Source of the DNA: DATGJX01 sp035279385
GTDB taxonomy: Bacteria; Vulcanimicrobiota; Vulcanimicrobiia; Vulcanimicrobiales; Vulcanimicrobiaceae
NCBI GenBank assembly: GCA_035279385.1
Contig: DATEHZ010000069.1
Span: 1-42,157 of the forward strand
DNA: 42,157 nt
Direction of reading: 5' to 3'
Position 1 is the first letter of the stretch, and the number at the start of each line of letters is the position of its first letter. Positions 1 through 7,855 of this stretch are shown in pieces. The notes beneath the pieces were generated by a model. The model saw nothing but the letters and a program-made list of their open reading frames with translations, did not search any database and was not told the origin of the DNA. The position numbers were made by a program, and so were the translations under genes.

Positions 1-939
1 TCGTTCTTGCTTGCCGTGCTGACCGTGCCGGTGCATGGGGTCGTGCTCGGTCCCGGACCGGACGGCACGACGATCGTACGCACCGATCCGGTCACGCACA
101 TGGTGCCCGCGCAGACGCGCACGTTTCGCATTTCGCCGCACATGCAACTGCCGAGCGGAACCGGTATCGACGCGTTCATCGATCGCTCGCGCGAACCGTG
201 GCGTTTGTACGACGCAGCCGTCGCTGCAAAATTCGTGCCGGGTTTGCCCGACCCGGGAACCGGTTTTCCGATCGATCTCGGCTCGCAGCTGCCGCATACG
301 AAGCTCGTCGATCAGAACGGCCGCCTGGTGGATCTCGCAGCCGATTTCCGCGGCAAAGTGACGCTCATCAGTTTCATCTTCACGCGCTGCCCCGATCAAG
401 ACGAATGCCCGCTGGTGAGTTCGAAGTTCGCGTACATGCAGCAGCACCTGGACGCCTCGCGCTTTCACTTGATCGAAATCTCGCTCGATCCGGTGTACGA
501 TTCGCCGGCGGTTCTGCACGACTACGCCCGTCAATACGGCGCGAACGCGCGGGCCTGGTCCATCGTTACGGGCCAGCCGCACGACATCGAGCGTTTGCTC
601 GGGCGTTTCGGCATCTCGTCGCTGCAGGAGAGCGACGCGAAGTTCATTCACAACGACAAGGTCTTCGTCGTCGCCCAGAACGGTAAAGTCGCGGATATCG
701 TGCAGAGCACCGCATTCGCGGCGAGCGCGCTGGTCGCGCAAGCGCGGCACATGGCCGGACTTGCGTCGAATCCGTTCGGGCGCTTGCAGCTCGCGCTCGT
801 CGCGGGCGCCGTCGCACTCTGCGGAGGCAGTCAATTCGCCGGCGTGGTTCTGCTCGAAACCGTGCTCTTTCTGATCATCGCGGTCGTCTCGTTTGCGACG
901 CTGGCGTGGGTGGCGCGCAAAATGTGGAGGCGCGCCTAA
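1..939 (+). CDS. SCO1/SenC-family copper chaperone-like protein, 5' partial
   Basis: Thioredoxin-fold SCO1/SenC protein, a family that delivers copper to or reduces the CuA site of cytochrome c oxidase outside the cytoplasmic membrane. The reading frame is open to base 1, so the true start and probably the signal segment lie outside the window. The redox/copper motif is seen as FTRCPDQDECP (cysteines at bases 388 and 406). Their spacing is CX5C rather than the usual CX3C, a variant also known in this family. The downstream conserved histidine is in FIHNDKVF (base 649). The C-terminal 60 residues hold one or two hydrophobic segments ending in basic residues, so the protein may also be anchored at its C-terminus, which is unusual for SCO1. 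Oxidase genes would be expected just upstream. Confidence 0.85.
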   Translation, partial: SFLLAVLTVPVHGVVLGPGPDGTTIVRTDPVTHMVPAQTRTFRISPHMQLPSGTGIDAFIDRSREPWRLYDAAVAAKFVPGLPDPGTGFPIDLGSQLPHTKLVDQNGRLVDLAADFRGKVTLISFIFTRCPDQDECPLVSSKFAYMQQHLDASRFHLIEISLDPVYDSPAVLHDYARQYGANARAWSIVTGQPHDIERLLGRFGISSLQESDAKFIHNDKVFVVAQNGKVADIVQSTAFAASALVAQARHMAGLASNPFGRLQLALVAGAVALCGGSQFAGVVLLETVLFLIIAVVSFATLAWVARKMWRRA

Positions 940-945
940 CGGCGC

Positions 946-1851
946 TTACGGCCGCTGCGCCACGCGCATCATCGCGTACGCCATGGCCGCGGCGCTTTCA
1001 TCCGGACTTCCCAGCGTGAGCTTGTAGCACTGCACGCCGTTCAAAATCGAGATAGCGCGCGTCGCACGGTCCACCATGTCGCCGTGCGCGTCGAACCAGC
1101 GCATGACCGCGGGCATTGCGGACGCGGTGTCGATGGCTTCCAGCGCCGCACAATATCCGCTGCCGCCGATCACAAAGAGCGCGCGAAGCGGCTTCGGATC
1201 GGCGATGGCTTCGGCACCGAAGCACGTTTTCAACGATAATTGCGGCTCAGAATGCAGCGGGTCGCGCCTCGGATCCGGCGCCTGATCCGCAAGCAGCAGC
1301 CGCGCTCCCGCGGCGCGCACGGAGTTGCGCCGCAAATAGGGATATGCGATCGTATTGCGCAGCACGGTCCGCTCGTCCGAATAGATGCGCATGCCGCGGC
1401 GCGCGCACGCCAGCAGCGTAGCGGTCTTGCCCGACGCCGAATGTCCCGCCAATCCCGCCGCGACGCCGCCCAGCTCGACGCATGCGGCTTGCATGCTGGC
1501 GAGCGCGGGATCGAAACGCACGATCGCGGCAAGCGCGACCGAATCGGCCAAAAACGCGATGGCATCGGGCGGGAGCACGCCCTGCGTCCAGCGCCAGGCC
1601 GGCGCGTGCGCGCACCAAAACGCGTAGCCGCCGCGCACCGTTGCGACGAAATAGCGAAAATCGGGTTCCTTGCACGCGGGGTGATCGGCATAACGCAGCA
1701 TGAAAAGCCGCGCGACGTCGGCGACGTCGGTGCAGAGTTCCATCGTCACCCCGGCGATTTCGCACTGCGCCGTATAGATGCAGTGCTGCTCCAGCGCGTG
1801 GTTTTCTTTGCCGCCGCCGCGGGTGAGTTGCTCGGCTCGAATCACGCGCAC
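946..1851 (-). CDS. HPr kinase-like P-loop protein, second of a tandem pair
   Basis: A 301-residue protein with a Walker A motif GHSASGKT at about residues 136-143, followed by RRGMRIYSDE. This matches the P-loop and following acidic strand of HPr kinase/phosphorylase C-terminal-like proteins. It lacks the N-terminal HprK domain, so HPr is unlikely to be its substrate. Related stand-alone proteins occur beside peptide-modification or serine-kinase systems, but no precursor peptide is visible here. The GTG start overlaps the 3' end of the preceding gene (1842..2762) by 10 bases, so the two are probably cotranslated. The substrate is unknown. Confidence 0.7.
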   Translation of the reverse strand: MRVIRAEQLTRGGGKENHALEQHCIYTAQCEIAGVTMELCTDVADVARLFMLRYADHPACKEPDFRYFVATVRGGYAFWCAHAPAWRWTQGVLPPDAIAFLADSVALAAIVRFDPALASMQAACVELGGVAAGLAGHSASGKTATLLACARRGMRIYSDERTVLRNTIAYPYLRRNSVRAAGARLLLADQAPDPRRDPLHSEPQLSLKTCFGAEAIADPKPLRALFVIGGSGYCAALEAIDTASAMPAVMRWFDAHGDMVDRATRAISILNGVQCYKLTLGSPDESAAAMAYAMMRVAQRP

Positions 1852-2762
1852 GTGCGCACCTCATGCAGCAGCGCTTGAGCGGAGGATTCGGGCGTGCCGA
1901 GCGTCATTTCGAAACACGCGGCGCGGCGAGTTGCGCGTGCGAGCGCGCCCAGCTGCGCAAGGCTGGTCGGCCGCATATAGGCGCGCTGCGCCAGAAGCTT
2001 GAGGGCGTACTCGCGATCGACGGAGCGAACGGCGGCCTCTTCCCCGCGCTCGCGCACGACGCAAATCGCGCGTAAACGATAAGGCCGCGGGCACGGCTCG
2101 ATGCCGAGCGCGCTCCCATCGAGCGCGTACCAGAAGCGTCCCCGTTCGGTTTCGAAATAGCTGGGACTCGCGGCAATCGTCTCGCGGAGCTCCGGCTTCG
2201 GCAGCAGCGGCAGCGCGCTCTCACGCAGCGACGGCCGGCGCGGCATCGCGTACGCCTCGCCCGACGCCGGCGAGAGCACCGCGGTGTCGTCGCCCAAAAA
2301 CCGCGCACCGGCGGACGCGAGGTGCAGCGCGAGCAGCGTCTTGCCGATCGCCGTCGGACCGAGAAGGAGGACCGCCCCGTCGTCAACCTCGCAAAGGGCG
2401 CCGTAGACTGCAATCGCGTGTTGCGGTTCGCACGCGAACCGGGCGAAGATCTCGCGTGCCGCATGATACGCCGCGCGCAGCGCGACGGGATCGGCCGCGT
2501 TCGTGAGCCGCAGTGCATGCCGCCCGTACCGCACGTGCAGACGGCCGTCGGAGAGGCGCTGCAGCAGCGCGCGAGCCCGCACGCCGGCTGCCGGACATTG
2601 CAGCAGCGCGTACGCCTCCTCGAGCAGGCGCAGCGCGGCGTCGTCGGCGACGTCGACGCCCAGCACGCAGTCGCCCAGCCGAAATCCCAGACGGACGCAC
2701 GCAGCCGCCTGAGCACTGCGCTGCTGCTCCCCGCGGGTGGGCGAGACGACCGCCGTTGCCAT
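1842..2762 (-). CDS. HPr kinase-like P-loop protein, first of a tandem pair
   Basis: A 306-residue protein with Walker A GPTAIGKT at about residues 135-142 and a following GARFLGDD, the pattern of HprK C-terminal-type kinases (P-loop, then an acidic pair). An in-frame extension to 2969 exists, but it runs into the divergent sigma-factor gene. The ATG at 2762 gives a protein whose P-loop lies at the same place as in its downstream neighbour, so I use it. The two genes look like diverged paralogs working as a pair. The first 130 residues are not recognised. No PqqD, lasso cyclase or other partner is in view. Function unknown beyond a likely nucleotide-dependent kinase or ATPase. Confidence 0.68.
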   Translation of the reverse strand: MATAVVSPTRGEQQRSAQAAACVRLGFRLGDCVLGVDVADDAALRLLEEAYALLQCPAAGVRARALLQRLSDGRLHVRYGRHALRLTNAADPVALRAAYHAAREIFARFACEPQHAIAVYGALCEVDDGAVLLLGPTAIGKTLLALHLASAGARFLGDDTAVLSPASGEAYAMPRRPSLRESALPLLPKPELRETIAASPSYFETERGRFWYALDGSALGIEPCPRPYRLRAICVVRERGEEAAVRSVDREYALKLLAQRAYMRPTSLAQLGALARATRRAACFEMTLGTPESSAQALLHEVRTCA

Positions 2763-2881
2763 GAACAAATGGTAGCGATAGGCAGCGCGGCGGCGCGACG
2801 GCAAACCAGTCCCGGCGCGGGGACGTACGGGGAAACCGGCGGCGGGCATTCTGACCCCGGTCCGGGAAAATCCGTGGTCGC
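2763..2881. promoter_or_regulatory. Divergent intergenic region between HprK-like pair and sigma operon
   Basis: About 120 bases separate two genes pointing away from each other, so both promoters must lie here or inside the neighbouring coding ends. No clear sigma70 or ECF -35/-10 pair could be picked by eye. If the ECF sigma factor regulates itself, its site would be expected in this stretch. Confidence 0.35.
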
Positions 2882-3451
2882 ATGGGAGTACCGCGTAAGC
2901 CCGTAGAGCCGCCCACGCCGGAGCAGGCCGCTTTTTTGGAAACCGCGATCGAGCAGTACGGCAAGGCAACCTACAACTTCGCGTACCGCCTCACGCATAA
3001 CGAGGCCGACGCCCGCGACCTCACCCAGGAAGCGTTTATTCGCGTTTACAAGGCGTGGCGCAGTTTTCAGCCGGGGACGTCGTTTCTCTCGTGGATCTAC
3101 CGGATCGTAACGAATCTGTACCGGGATGAACTTCGGCGCAAAAAGGGACGTTATCAGGAAGAGATCCCCGAGGACAACGCGCCGCAAGCCTTCGCGGGCG
3201 AGCGGCCGCTGGCCGTGAGCCCCATCGAGGATTACGTCGAGGGTCAGCTGAGCGAACCGCTCGCGCGTTCGCTGGAGCAGCTCTCGCCGGACCAGCGCCA
3301 GGTGATCGTCCTGGCCGACATCGAGGAGTACAGCTACCAGGAAATCGCGGAAATCATGGGCTGCTCGATCGGAACGGTTCGCTCCAGACTCCACCGCGCG
3401 CGAGCGTTGCTACGCCGTTTAGTACAGAGACAACAACAAAAACAATCATGA
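2882..3451 (+). CDS. ECF-type RNA polymerase sigma factor
   Basis: A 189-residue sigma-70 family protein of the extracytoplasmic-function class. Region 2 spans about residues 25-90 (NEADARDLTQEAFIRVYKAW, then FLSWIYRIVTNL, the core-binding and -10 recognition helices). Region 4 spans about 130-185, with the helix-turn-helix YQEIAEIMGCSIGTVRSRLHR for -35 recognition. Regions 1.1 and 3 are missing, as usual for ECF factors. The ATG at 2882 has no obvious Shine-Dalgarno. The stop overlaps the start of the anti-sigma gene (ATGA), so both are translated from one message. It resembles the RpoE/SigW group and likely responds to an envelope signal sensed through the next two genes. Confidence 0.92.
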   Translation: MGVPRKPVEPPTPEQAAFLETAIEQYGKATYNFAYRLTHNEADARDLTQEAFIRVYKAWRSFQPGTSFLSWIYRIVTNLYRDELRRKKGRYQEEIPEDNAPQAFAGERPLAVSPIEDYVEGQLSEPLARSLEQLSPDQRQVIVLADIEEYSYQEIAEIMGCSIGTVRSRLHRARALLRRLVQRQQQKQS

Positions 3452-3972
3452 TGCAGCATCTAACCAACGACATTCTACTCGACTACGTCCACGGAGAACT
3501 CGCTCCGGCGCAGGACGCATCGGTATACACGCACATCGAACAGTGCGAAGCCTGCCGCGCGGAGTTCGAGACCGAAGTCGCGCTTGGCGAAATGCTGCGC
3601 GCGAACGCCAGGATCGAAGAACGCGAGCTGCCCTCCGCGGTGAAGGCCCAGATTTGGGAACGCGTTCGCAGCGGCAAACCCTCTGCGATCCAGCGCGTCT
3701 TCGGCTGGATGCGGCCCGCGATTGCCATTCCCGTTGCGGCGGCGATCGCCGTCGCCGCGTATTTCGGCAGCACCTACGCCGGTCCGCACGGCGCGCCGAG
3801 CATCGAGGCGGCGTATTACCTGCAAGACCACGCCGCGATGAACAGCACGATTCCGTTCAGCGATCACACCTCGGCGAATCCGGTCGATTTGGAGACCGCC
3901 GCGGCCGTCGACACGCAGCAAACTGCGGTAGCCGTGGAAGCCGCTTCTTATACGGCTGATGCAAATCCGTAA
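3448..3972 (+). CDS. Anti-sigma factor with zinc-finger domain
   Basis: A 174-residue membrane anti-sigma factor. The N-terminus has the zinc-binding HX3CX2C motif (HIEQCEAC, residues 29-36) of the ZAS/zf-HC2 fold that clamps ECF sigma factors. A single membrane segment lies at about residues 90-108, followed by a periplasmic tail of about 65 residues. The gene starts inside the sigma-factor stop codon (ATGA) and overlaps the next gene by 14 bases. It is inferred to hold the sigma factor at the membrane until an envelope signal releases it. The short tail suggests proteolysis or a partner (the following protein) provides sensing. Confidence 0.88.
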   Translation: MMQHLTNDILLDYVHGELAPAQDASVYTHIEQCEACRAEFETEVALGEMLRANARIEERELPSAVKAQIWERVRSGKPSAIQRVFGWMRPAIAIPVAAAIAVAAYFGSTYAGPHGAPSIEAAYYLQDHAAMNSTIPFSDHTSANPVDLETAAAVDTQQTAVAVEAASYTADANP

Positions 3973-5002
3973 GCGCGCGGCACTCGCTGCCGCAGCACTG
4001 AGCGCAGCGCTCTGCCTGCCGCTCGGGGCTTCCGTTCGCGCGCAGTCGGGCGGCGACGGCACGGGTTTGCTTCGCGAAGCGGTGCTCGCGTACGCGAAAT
4101 ACTCGTACGTCGGGCAGATACAGAACACCGACTTCGGGAGCCAGCGCGCGGACTCCGTACTCTTTCGCATCGAGCATCGCGCGCCCGACATGACGCGCCG
4201 CTGGTACCTGGCGCCCGAATCGCTGTACGGCGACTCGATTATCAGCCGAGGCGATACGAGCTACGACATCGACCCGCACACCAAGCGCGTCATCGTCATG
4301 CACGACGACGCGATCGACGATCAAGTCGCGATGGACGACAACTTCGGCTTGCTGCTCCACAACTATCGCGCCGTCGTCGGGCCCGACGACAACGTCGCGG
4401 GACGGCGCGCAAGGTCGGTGCTGCTCGTGAACAAGTACACGGGCGAGACGGTGATGCGCATCGCCGTGGACGCCGAGACGAAACTCGTCCTCGAGAAGGA
4501 CCGCTACGCCGCGAGCGGTTCTGTCGCGCATCAGATGCGCTTCGAAAACATCCGGTACACGAGTTCCATTCCGAAGGAACTCTTCATGGTGCCCAAGACC
4601 GGATACACACGCAAAGAAGGCCCCAGCCACGGCATTCCCTCGAATGACTTGGCCGCCGTCGTGCGCACCGCCGGCTTTCAAGCCATCGGCCCGAAGTATC
4701 TGCCCGACGGGTTTTTGCCGGTTGCCGGCGACGTCACCGATATCAAAGGCGTTCGCACGCTGCACATCCTGTACTCCGACGGCTTGCGAACGATCTCGCT
4801 GTTCGAAAACGCGCGCGGCGCTGCAGTGGACATGAGCAAGTTCACCGTTCACGGCACGAAGGTGCGATCGAACGACGCGAAATACGTCGAAGACGGACCG
4901 ACGACGCTGCTCGCATGGGCATCCGGATCGCGCCACTTCGCACTCGTCGGCGAAATCTCGCGCGACGAGCTGGTCCGCATCGCTTCCTCGGTAAGCGCTT
5001 AA
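3959..5002 (+). CDS. MucB/RseB-like sigma-E regulatory protein
   Basis: A 347-residue exported protein: basic N-terminus, hydrophobic core and an SVRAQS cleavage region at about residues 25-30. The body fits the MucB/RseB family. The N-terminal part (about 35-210) is LolA-like, with outer-membrane-lipoprotein-type strands such as YVGQIQNTDFGSQ and TKLVLEKDRYAASG. The C-terminal part (about 220-347) matches the smaller MucB/RseB domain (FLPVAGDVTDIKGVRTLHILYSDGLRTISLFE). In proteobacteria RseB binds the periplasmic side of the anti-sigma factor RseA and senses lipid or LPS damage. Its third place in this operon, overlapping the anti-sigma gene, supports the same role here. Confidence 0.82.
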   Translation: MQIRKRAALAAAALSAALCLPLGASVRAQSGGDGTGLLREAVLAYAKYSYVGQIQNTDFGSQRADSVLFRIEHRAPDMTRRWYLAPESLYGDSIISRGDTSYDIDPHTKRVIVMHDDAIDDQVAMDDNFGLLLHNYRAVVGPDDNVAGRRARSVLLVNKYTGETVMRIAVDAETKLVLEKDRYAASGSVAHQMRFENIRYTSSIPKELFMVPKTGYTRKEGPSHGIPSNDLAAVVRTAGFQAIGPKYLPDGFLPVAGDVTDIKGVRTLHILYSDGLRTISLFENARGAAVDMSKFTVHGTKVRSNDAKYVEDGPTTLLAWASGSRHFALVGEISRDELVRIASSVSA

Positions 5003-5121
5003 CGGGCGTTTGCCCCTCCCGCCTGCGGGGTAGAAACAGAATGCGTCTGTCGCACGCAAGAGCCGGAGAGTACGCTCTCCGCTCAACGCGTGAACAGGTG
5101 CATTTTATTTACGTCTTCCCT

Positions 5122-5215
5122 CCTCGTCATCCTGAGCTTGTCGAAGGGGCGCCCGAGCGTAGGCGAGGGCCTCGCCGGGCTCGGCTCGTCCTTCGACGAG
5201 CTCAGGATGACGAGG
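5122..5215. repeat. REP-like long inverted repeat between convergent genes
   Basis: Two 25-base arms, 5122-5146 and 5191-5215, are inverted copies matching at 24 of 25 positions. Both carry the core CTCAGGATGACGAGG in opposite orientation. The 44-base loop itself contains a perfect inner hairpin (GGCGAGG/CCTCGCC). It lies in the gap between the sigma operon and the deacetylase gene, which converge on it, so it could end transcripts from both sides or stabilise 3' ends. The motif class (TCCTTCGAC..GCTCAGGATGA) is a widespread bacterial intergenic palindrome. The rest of 5003-5239 holds no gene. Confidence 0.8.
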
Positions 5216-5239
5216 GGGGCGTTTTTCCTCGGACGGTGT

Positions 5240-6253
5240 TTACGACAATACGTCGTCGATTCGCGTTAGCAGGGTGCGTTCGCGCTCGGGAACGGCGCTT
5301 GGGGCGGCTCCCGATTCGGTGAAGCGGGCGTTGTCGTGGGCGTCGATGATGTGGGCGACCGAGTGCGCGAGCGCGCGGGTGTCGTAGCCGCCTTCGAGTA
5401 CGTATGCGATGCGGCCGTTGCAATATGTTTGCGCAACGCGCTCGATTGTTGCCGCCAAATGCGATGCGGCCGACACCTCGACGTCGAGATCGCCCACGGG
5501 ATCGCCGCTGACGTAATCGAACCCGGCGCTCACAACGAGCACGTCTGGGCGAACGTGCTCCGCGACGCGCGGCAGCAAGGTCTCCCATAATGCGACGAAC
5601 GGTTCCGTTCCGAAGCGGTGCGGCGGGAGCGGCACGTTGACGATTGCATCGCCGTTCGCAAGCGCGAAATTTTCCTCGGCGCTTCCCGTTCCCGGATACG
5701 CGGGATACCCGTGCGTCGAAACGTACGAAAGCCCCTCGCCGCTCACCGCCTGCGTGCCGTTGCCGTGGTGGTAATCGAAGTCGACGGCGAGAACGCGAGC
5801 GCCGCTGCGCTGCTGTATCGCTCGAGCCGCAATCGCCGCATTGTTGAAGACGCAGAATCCCATGCCGCGCGAGGACTCCGCGTGGTGTCCCGGAGGACGG
5901 ACGATCGCGAACACGGCCGTGTTGCGTTCGTAGGCCGTTTCGGCCGCGACGATCGCCCCGCCGGCGGCACGGCGCGCCACCTGCAGCGAATGTTCGTCGA
6001 CGACCGTGTCGCCCGTGGAAAGATATCCGGCGTGACCGCGCATCGCTGCGACTTCGCGCCGGACGGTGTCGACGTATCCGGCCGAATGCACGCGTTCGAT
6101 CTCTTCGTCGCTCGCATCGCGTGCGGCGATCTTCTCGCCGAGCGATCCTCGAGAAGATAAGAAAGCGGCGACCACCTCGACGCGATCGGGAGACTCCGGA
6201 TGGGGTATCCCGCGCAGGTGGTCGCCGTAGAGTTCGTCATGAACGACGAGCAT
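5240..6253 (-). CDS. Histone-deacetylase-family (AcuC-like) zinc deacetylase
   Basis: A 337-residue arginase/deacetylase-fold enzyme that removes acetyl groups from lysines or small amines. The catalytic HH pair is in RPPGHHAE (about residues 119-126). Zinc ligands are D160 and H162 of DFDYHHGNG and the Asp of SAGFDYVSGDP, and the active-site tyrosine is in LEGGYD. An in-frame extension to 6589 only reads through the upstream TPR gene in another frame. The ATG at 6253 follows that gene's stop by 5 bases and gives the usual family length. In bacteria AcuC-type enzymes act on acetyl-CoA synthetase or as acetylpolyamine amidohydrolases. The substrate here cannot be read from sequence. It sits at the 3' end of a four-gene minus-strand run. 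Confidence 0.9.
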   Translation of the reverse strand: MLVVHDELYGDHLRGIPHPESPDRVEVVAAFLSSRGSLGEKIAARDASDEEIERVHSAGYVDTVRREVAAMRGHAGYLSTGDTVVDEHSLQVARRAAGGAIVAAETAYERNTAVFAIVRPPGHHAESSRGMGFCVFNNAAIAARAIQQRSGARVLAVDFDYHHGNGTQAVSGEGLSYVSTHGYPAYPGTGSAEENFALANGDAIVNVPLPPHRFGTEPFVALWETLLPRVAEHVRPDVLVVSAGFDYVSGDPVGDLDVEVSAASHLAATIERVAQTYCNGRIAYVLEGGYDTRALAHSVAHIIDAHDNARFTESGAAPSAVPERERTLLTRIDDVLS

Positions 6254-6258
6254 TGCCG

Positions 6259-7797
6259 TTAGGCGTGTTTGCTCTTCTTCGGCGCCGGTGAGGACTTGGA
6301 GAGTTGCGCGATCTGCGATTGAATCCGCTTGTACTCCTTGGTTCCCGGCTTCATGATCTTGAGCAGACGCTTGTACGAATCGAGCGCCTTGGGCTTCTGA
6401 TTCGTCTGCGTGTACGACACGCCGGCCATGTACAGCAGCTGCGGGTTGCGGTCCATGTACTCTTTGATGTTGCCGTTGAGCACGTCGAAGATCTGCGCCG
6501 CTTCCTTGTAGTTCTTCAGGCTGTAATCCGAGCCGGCGATGCAGCCCAGCGTATCCGGGGTGCGCTCGATTTGGAACGACTTCATGCACGCGTCTTTCGC
6601 GTTCTTGAAGTCGTGCAGTGAAACGTACGCCTGGCCGAGGAGTGCGAACGACGGTGCGCTGGGAGCCACTTGCGTGACCTGCTTGAGATAGCCCACGGCA
6701 TCGACCGTGCGCCCCTGCGCTTCCTTCAACTGGACCATGTCCATGAGGGCGTTCACGTCGCTCTTGTTGACCTTGAGCGCGGCAAGGAACTCTTGCTCTG
6801 CGTGCCGCTGGTCGCGCTGGCTCAAGTAATACTCACCGTACGCCGTGTGGAGCGCGCCGATGAACGGATACTGCTTGATCGCGGTTTGGAATGTCGCTTG
6901 CGCGTCCGATTGCTTCTTCGCGTTCGAGTACATCAGCGCTTTGCGGACCATCACCGAGGCTTTCTCGGCATCGGTGCTCGCCGCGGCAACGGCGTCGTCA
7001 TATGCTGACGAGGACTTGGCGATGTCATTCTGCTTGGCGTAGAGGTCGGCGCGGAAGACGAGGACTTGCACGTTCTTCGGGTCTGCGGCAATCGCGCGAT
7101 CCACGACTGCAAGCGCGTTGGGAATCGTGTTTTGCATCACCCACGTCTGCGCTTCTTGCATCAGCGGCGTGACGTCTTTCGTATCCAGGCTGTATGCGGT
7201 CTCGAACTGCTTGCGCGCGTCGTCCCACTTCTGCTCGGCCGCATAGACGACGCCGAGCGTCACATACGCGCGGGGCTCATCTTTATTGAACGTCACCGCA
7301 CGCGTCGCGACGCGCTCGGCATCTTGCGCGCGGTTCGCCTTCATATAGGCATCCGAGAGCGCACCGAGCACGGCAAGATTGGTCGGTTCGAGATTCGAGG
7401 CTTGCTCGAAATCGGCGAGCGCCGCCGGCTGGTTACCCACGGCCTGCTGCGCCGATCCGTCCAGATACAGCACCTGCGCGGTTTTGGTGCCGAGTTGCAG
7501 CAGACGCTGCGTGAGCGCGAGCGTCGCCTGCGGCTGGTTGATGCCCAGGAACTCGGTCGCGAGGTCCGTCATGGCCTGGCGATCGTTCGGATTTTCCTTG
7601 AGCTTCTGCTCGAGGCGCGGAATGGCGATATTCGGCGGCTCCGGCGTCGCCGTCGGCATCGGCAGCGGCGTCGGCGACGGTGTAGCCGTGGCACTGGCTT
7701 TGCTTCCGAACAAGCCGGCGTGCGCCGGTGCCGGTGAGAGGGCGAGTGCACCGCAGAATGCCGCGACGAATGACGCGGCCACGAGGATACGTTTCAA
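6259..7797 (-). CDS. Exported TPR-repeat protein
   Basis: A 512-residue protein with a signal peptide (about residues 1-27, ending APAHA) and then a low-complexity Ser/Thr/Pro linker. From about residue 50 to the end there are tandem tetratricopeptide repeats, visible as recurring units such as NLAVLGALSDAYMKANRAQD and AYVTLGVVYAAEQKWDDARK. The C-terminus is lysine-rich. TPR solenoids are protein-docking scaffolds, so this is probably a periplasmic or cell-surface assembly factor. The downstream deacetylase starts 5 bases after its stop. It lies 58 bases after etfA with a GC-rich hairpin between, so it may have its own promoter. Its partner is unknown. Confidence 0.85.
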   Translation of the reverse strand: MKRILVAASFVAAFCGALALSPAPAHAGLFGSKASATATPSPTPLPMPTATPEPPNIAIPRLEQKLKENPNDRQAMTDLATEFLGINQPQATLALTQRLLQLGTKTAQVLYLDGSAQQAVGNQPAALADFEQASNLEPTNLAVLGALSDAYMKANRAQDAERVATRAVTFNKDEPRAYVTLGVVYAAEQKWDDARKQFETAYSLDTKDVTPLMQEAQTWVMQNTIPNALAVVDRAIAADPKNVQVLVFRADLYAKQNDIAKSSSAYDDAVAAASTDAEKASVMVRKALMYSNAKKQSDAQATFQTAIKQYPFIGALHTAYGEYYLSQRDQRHAEQEFLAALKVNKSDVNALMDMVQLKEAQGRTVDAVGYLKQVTQVAPSAPSFALLGQAYVSLHDFKNAKDACMKSFQIERTPDTLGCIAGSDYSLKNYKEAAQIFDVLNGNIKEYMDRNPQLLYMAGVSYTQTNQKPKALDSYKRLLKIMKPGTKEYKRIQSQIAQLSKSSPAPKKSKHA

Positions 7798-7836
7798 GAT
7801 CGTTTGTCCTTGCCTTTAGATTGCTACCGTAATAAC

Positions 7837-7849
7837 GCCCGGCCCGGGC
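7837..7849 (-). terminator. Possible weak hairpin after etfA
   Basis: The palindrome GCCCGGCCCGGGC lies between the etfA stop and the TPR start. It can form a 5-bp GC stem with a 3-base loop. It is followed on the minus strand by GTTATTA, not a true T run. It could attenuate transcription into the TPR gene, but the evidence is thin. Confidence 0.3.
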
Positions 7850-7855
7850 AGATCA

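Noticed and set aside
1904..3394. 496-residue minus-strand open frame
   Set aside because: It runs antisense through the sigma factor and out of frame through the HprK-like gene. Composition is Arg/Ser-rich noise typical of GC-rich shadow frames.
3857..5086. 409-residue minus-strand open frame
   Set aside because: Antisense to the MucB-like and anti-sigma genes, with no domain or ribosome site.
7066..7737. 223-residue plus-strand open frame
   Set aside because: Shadow of the TPR gene; arginine-rich and without motifs.
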